Source: Candolleomyces eurysporus (lineage: Eukaryota; Basidiomycota; Agaricomycetes; Agaricales; Psathyrellaceae). Taken from it: a stretch of DNA of 22,186 nt. Location of the stretch: positions 1 to 22,186 of the forward strand of contig JANBPK010001342.1 of the NCBI GenBank assembly GCA_027579435.1, read 5' to 3'. Of this stretch, positions 20,201-22,186 are shown piece by piece (position 1 is the stretch's first letter; every line of letters begins with the position of its first letter). The position numbers and the translations under genes were made by a program. The notes under the pieces are model-generated. The model did no database searches and was not told the DNA's origin. It was given only the letters and a program-made list of their open reading frames with translations.

Positions 20201-21886
20201 AGGGATTCCGATGTCCAGCAAGCTGGTCAGAATGTCGTCNAGCGCATGGTTNGTGAAACACACCACTAGGATGGTTTGCTTTGTGTAGTCATGGATGGCT
20301 TTCGCCATGAGCGCGCCGATGAACGATTTTCCGGTGCCTTTGAACGTTCAGTCAGAACCCGGTGTTCACGAGCAATTGCGAAACTCACCAGGAGGTCCTT
20401 GAATAAGAGACACTCTCTGTACCAAGCCAACAAGCAACGATTCTGATTGAGACGTGTCCAACTTTATCGGATCCTTTGTTTGTAGAAGGGACTTCAAGTC
20501 ATAGCGAGGGTTTGAAAGAAGGGCATTGACGACGGGAATCGCTTGCTCGAAAAATTCGAGTTCTTCGGGAATGTCGTCAGGTCTCCACAATAAAAGTTCA
20601 TTGGAAAGGGGGATGTGGTGAGCTTGCTGAAGTGCCTTCAAGACGAACTCGTAGGCGAACAAGGCTGTGTCGATTTGAATGAGTGTGAGGCAGCTGGCAC
20701 TTGCTTTGATCTTGCTGAGAGTTTTCTTTAATCCTTCGTTTCCTTCTAGCTGAACTGCGATGATGGGTTTGGGTTTTGCGAGAAGAGCCGTGTCGCGGTT
20801 GATAGTGACGAATGCAATGATTTCGTCCTTGGTAGACAGGAGGCAAGCGAGGGACTGGTGCCTCAAAAAGTGCCTCTCGTCCTGAATGCATTTCTCGCGC
20901 CTCCCGGGTTTGACACCTTGGAATATCGGCAAATCAGTGTCACATTCAAGTTGAAGCCCACACTTGGCCCGGCGAGTATTTTTGCCGCGAGCCTGACTCT
21001 CCTGTAGATAAAGGCCAACGACGGTGAGATTTGTTATCTTCGTGCTACGTCTTCGCTTTTGCTTCCCCAGAGCTAACTGGAGCTCCTCCTTGAGCTCGTA
21101 GAGCATATCTTCTCGAAGCAGCCTGAACTGGTTATCGAGATGATCGGCCACGCGATCTGATTCAGTCGAGGGATCTCGAAGGAAGTCGATGGGTCGGATG
21201 AAAGCCGGCTCTTTGCATTGAACTTCATCGGGCGTTGGGACGATGGAAATCTCCCTGTAGTCGGCGAAGTCGTTGTCGTGGCGTCCTCCTGCAGTTGAGC
21301 CGGCTGCTCCGGCGGCAAAGGCCGAGGGGTCACTTTTGAGGGCTTCCGTGGCGTACTTGATCTTGTGGCCCAGGGTTCGCAGATCGATGTCATCGGACGA
21401 CAAGAAACGAAGGAGATGCTTGTTTAAGTTGGTGTCGTCTCTGTACGACGCTGAAGAGCCAGGTGGGAGGGAGACGAGCTGGAGGAGGAGCCACCCGAAG
21501 GCTTTCTGGCCGTCGAGAGTGAGGATATCGTTTAGGAAAGCCTGCTGAAAGGCATTCCAAAAGATAGGCGGATCCACTATCTTGAGTAGAACAGACTGTA
21601 GCAGCTGTCCACCACCAATCTCCACCAGTTCTGGTTGTTGGAAATAGCGTAGGAGGGGTGAGGCGTGTTCATTCAGGAAGGTGACGGCCAAGTCAAAACG
21701 CATTGCATTTTGTAAGGCATCCATTCCGTTCTTGGAAGATGAGAGCTGGTACAGGCAGTCTCCTGGATCTGTCTGCGAGCGTACTGCTTCGAGGAAGAGA
21801 TTGGCATTGCCTGGTTGGATCCTGGTTTTGCCGGAGAGGGCATCTTTGAAGAGTTTCGTCAGCCTGCTTGCCCGCGCACCCTCCAT
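17201..21886 (-). CDS. Copy B: SF1 helicase (ZNFX1/UPF1-like) with NFX1-type Zn region, lacking AAA+ modules
   Basis: Exons: 21886-20389, 20337-19479, 19419-18851, 18795-18459, 18407-17201. Total 4470 nt, 1489 aa. Intron positions and phases equal those of the first four introns of copy A. Helicase motifs are present: Walker A GPPGTGKS (about 497-504, split by intron 1), VEEAGE, GDHK (the rest of this motif follows across a splice), QHRMRP, NYQGEE-equivalent region, NVLLSRAR. The Zn region (CPEGGC, C.NTILNCQVHKC, ARCHN) and coiled coil follow. After PSGGN there is a second partial Zn/coil segment, a second PSGEN, then the Gly/Arg linker and C-terminal coiled coil of copy A. No Walker A or B of the AAA+ type occurs after the Zn region. 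The protein ends YQWIALC because of a 17-nt deletion relative to copy A. The helicase frame is open throughout, so it looks expressed and probably functional as a helicase; the Ns leave some residues undefined. The start was chosen as for copy A. Confidence 0.85.
17685..17880 (-). repeat. Internal second copy of the Zn/coiled-coil segment in copy B
   Basis: This stretch encodes RCDELSVSCACK.CDRGNKR, then QLADLKERERKEAAEPKHWQ and MAEID, then a PSGEN. It repeats the type of sequence already present once in copy B near 18150-18290 (CHE..IPGAC..CHREDKLA, then the coil). The second unit is closer to copy A (QLADLKEKERKEAAERKHLQ) than to the first unit of copy B. Each unit ends in PSGGN/PSGEN. Confidence 0.75.
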
Positions 21887-22186
21887 CGTGAGTCGATGAA
21901 TTGCGCTGAGAGGAAGCCTGCGAGCGACAAGGGGATCCGCAGCAGCCTCGCATCGCTTAAATTGCCTCTGGGGATGCCCACAAAGAACAACAGAGTGGGG
22001 CAAGAACAAACAAGCAAACAACCTTGGGCGCTAATCTCAATCAGACTTCCCGCGTCACGCGTCACGGGACCGTAACGCGCCTTCGTATCCTCGGTAATGC
22101 CGCTCTGCCAATTCTTCCTGACATGACAAGAACCGCCATCCACGCCCTCCAAATGACTCCCTCTGAGCCTATATGATCCTCGTTAT
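21780..22186. repeat. 5' identity block, copy B member
   Basis: Counterpart of 16574-16980, with no difference seen over 407 bp. It covers the first codons and all 300 bp of upstream sequence available before the window ends. This upstream part should contain the copy B promoter. Confidence 0.9.
22051..22064. promoter_or_regulatory. Tandem 7-mer containing ACGCGT (MCB-like), upstream of copy B
   Basis: Identical to the copy A element, with ACGCGT at 22057-22062, about 170 bp upstream of the copy B ATG. If the element is functional, both copies share the control. Confidence 0.3.

Larger units (their letters stand above)
17130..22186. repeat. Tandem head-to-tail duplicate of the helicase locus (copy B unit)
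   Basis: Same orientation as copy A and same order of exons 1-4 with matching intron positions and phases. It runs from 3' flank similarity near 17130 to at least the window end. It is 5' truncated by the window, not by biology. The unit is about 3 kb shorter than unit A because the AAA+ block is missing. Single Ns are frequent between 17343 and 20252. Confidence 0.85.

Overview
The window is nuclear DNA from a filamentous fungus, most likely a basidiomycete of the Agaricomycetes type. The evidence is compact genes broken by many 47-81 nt GT-AG introns, short intergenic gaps, and the protein families present. No RNA gene, CRISPR array, transposase or integrase was recognised. I built all gene models by eye from splice sites. 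The exon lengths of the four complete genes each sum to a multiple of three, provided one ambiguous base in gene 4 is treated as an insertion.

Layout. (1) 1-286, minus: 5' end of a PAT1-type mRNA-decay factor, cut by the window edge. (2) 420-5788, minus: complete glycogen debranching enzyme, 12 exons, about 1582 aa. (3) 5789-6198: divergent intergenic region serving GDB1 and the next gene. (4) 6199-8445, plus: DCAF4-like WD40 protein, 9 exons, about 580 aa. (5) 8446-8952: convergent intergenic region with short repeats and a possible decayed gene fragment. (6) 8953-16680, minus: copy A, a very large fusion of about 2406 aa. It joins a ZNFX1/UPF1-like SF1 helicase, an NFX1-type cysteine/histidine-rich region, three CbxX/SpoVK-type AAA+ ATPase modules, and a coiled-coil tail with a small conserved C-terminal motif. 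(7) 17201-21886, minus: copy B, a head-to-tail tandem paralogue of about 1489 aa. It keeps the helicase, the Zn region and the coiled coil, but lacks all three AAA+ modules and the C-terminal motif. (8) 21887-22186: upstream region of copy B, visually identical to the upstream region of copy A.

The left half (PAT1, GDB1, DCAF4-like) is ordinary housekeeping. The helicase/AAA+ locus is the unusual part. A single polypeptide carries a putative RNA helicase and three protein-remodelling ATPases, and beside it sits a duplicate from which the ATPases have been removed, with signs of internal duplication, a frameshifting microdeletion and a homogenised 5' end. The relatives I know of with this helicase/Zn core (animal ZNFX1, fission-yeast Hrr1) act in RNA silencing or RNA-based defence, so an RNA-surveillance or genome-defence role is a reasonable but untested inference. 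About three dozen single N bases lie in copy B between 17343 and 20252, against one in copy A. This suggests that paralogue or allele reads were mixed during assembly, so copy B should be read with that caution.
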